Translations under genes and position numbers: made by a program | Shown: positions 6,377 through 6,478 of the stretch, piece by piece | Layout of the letters: each line of letters opens with the position of its first letter | Position numbering within the stretch: position 1 is the first letter of the stretch | The notes under the pieces: generated by a model | What the model was told of the DNA's origin: nothing | What the model saw: the letters and a program-made list of their open reading frames with translations, nothing else | Databases searched by the model: none | NCBI GenBank assembly: GCA_026982035.1 | Contig: JALSHW010000018.1 | Span: 1 to 6,478, forward strand | Reading direction: 5' to 3' | Source: Phycisphaerales bacterium | GTDB taxonomy: Bacteria; Planctomycetota; Phycisphaerae; Phycisphaerales; UBA1924 | DNA: 6,478 nt

Positions 6377-6478
6377 TTAGTATGGGATGGTGTTTGGTTC
6401 GTCGTGTTCGTAGAAGAGCCAAGCAATACGGTTGATGAAGCGATTGGAGAGTTCTGCAGTGACGGCGGCTTCTGGGAT
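6377..6478 (-). CDS. C-terminal end of an upstream gene, probable paralogue of the lipoprotein
   Basis: The last 33 codons of a gene entering from the right edge, read in frame from base 6478 to TAA at 6379-6377. The peptide runs IPEAAVTAEL, then SNRFINRIAWLFYEHDEP and NTIPY. Its third codon positions are mostly C and A, as in the other - strand genes. It aligns without gaps to the C-terminus of the next gene: over 27 residues about 9 are identical, in the pattern L-x2-R-x4-I-x2-LFY-x-H-[ED]. This suggests a tandem duplicate, or two members of one family, in the same operon. The rest of the gene lies outside the window, so size, signal peptide and function cannot be seen. Confidence 0.7.
   Translation of the reverse strand: MPEAAVTAELSNRFINRIAWLFYEHDEPNTIPY

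Noticed and set aside
6352..6426. Longer start for the lipoprotein at 6426
   Set aside because: It would overlap the upstream coding end by 50 nt and place 25 polar residues before the signal peptide, which would bury the lipobox.

Overview
The window holds the end-to-end core of a 2-oxoglutarate dehydrogenase operon (sucA, cut by the left edge, then sucB) on the + strand. A four-gene block on the - strand converges on it and runs off the right edge. The sequence is from a bacterium with a full TCA cycle and a lipoprotein-bearing envelope. The gene set, the near absence of Shine-Dalgarno sites on the - strand and the style of the lipoproteins make me think of Planctomycetota, perhaps Phycisphaerae. 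That assignment is a guess from composition and general resemblance, not from a search.

Layout. Positions 2-2788: SucA (E1o), whose N-terminal domain lies outside the window. Positions 2817-4097: SucB (E2o), complete, 28 nt behind sucA and probably co-transcribed. Positions 4098-4171: a 74-nt convergent intergenic gap holding a strong hairpin. Positions 4172-4642 (-): low-molecular-weight protein tyrosine phosphatase. Positions 4651-5679 (-): a divergent GT-B-like protein of unknown substrate. Positions 5701-6351 (-): a lipoprotein whose start I place 25 codons inside the longest open frame. Positions 6377-6478 (-): the last 33 codons of a further gene whose C-terminus resembles that of the lipoprotein. 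The - strand genes are 8, 21 and 25 nt apart, so they look like one operon with its promoter beyond the right edge. There is no gene-free stretch longer than 300 bases.

Function. SucA and SucB make succinyl-CoA from 2-oxoglutarate; the shared E3 (lpd) is not here. The - strand block (two lipoproteins, a glycosyltransferase-like protein, a tyrosine phosphatase) fits an envelope or polysaccharide role, but that is inferred from context only.

Two observations stand out. First, a palindromic element of about 36-38 nt occurs twice: once inside the sucB coding sequence, in frame, in the linker between the lipoyl and E3/E1-binding domains, and once in the gap just after sucB. The copies share both ends and an AAGA loop, while their inner stems differ in sequence but still pair. 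This looks like a mobile palindromic repeat family that can sit inside genes. Second, the + strand is strongly G- and T-rich over genes of both orientations, so the skew follows the DNA strand rather than transcription, and it shapes the amino-acid content of the - strand proteins.
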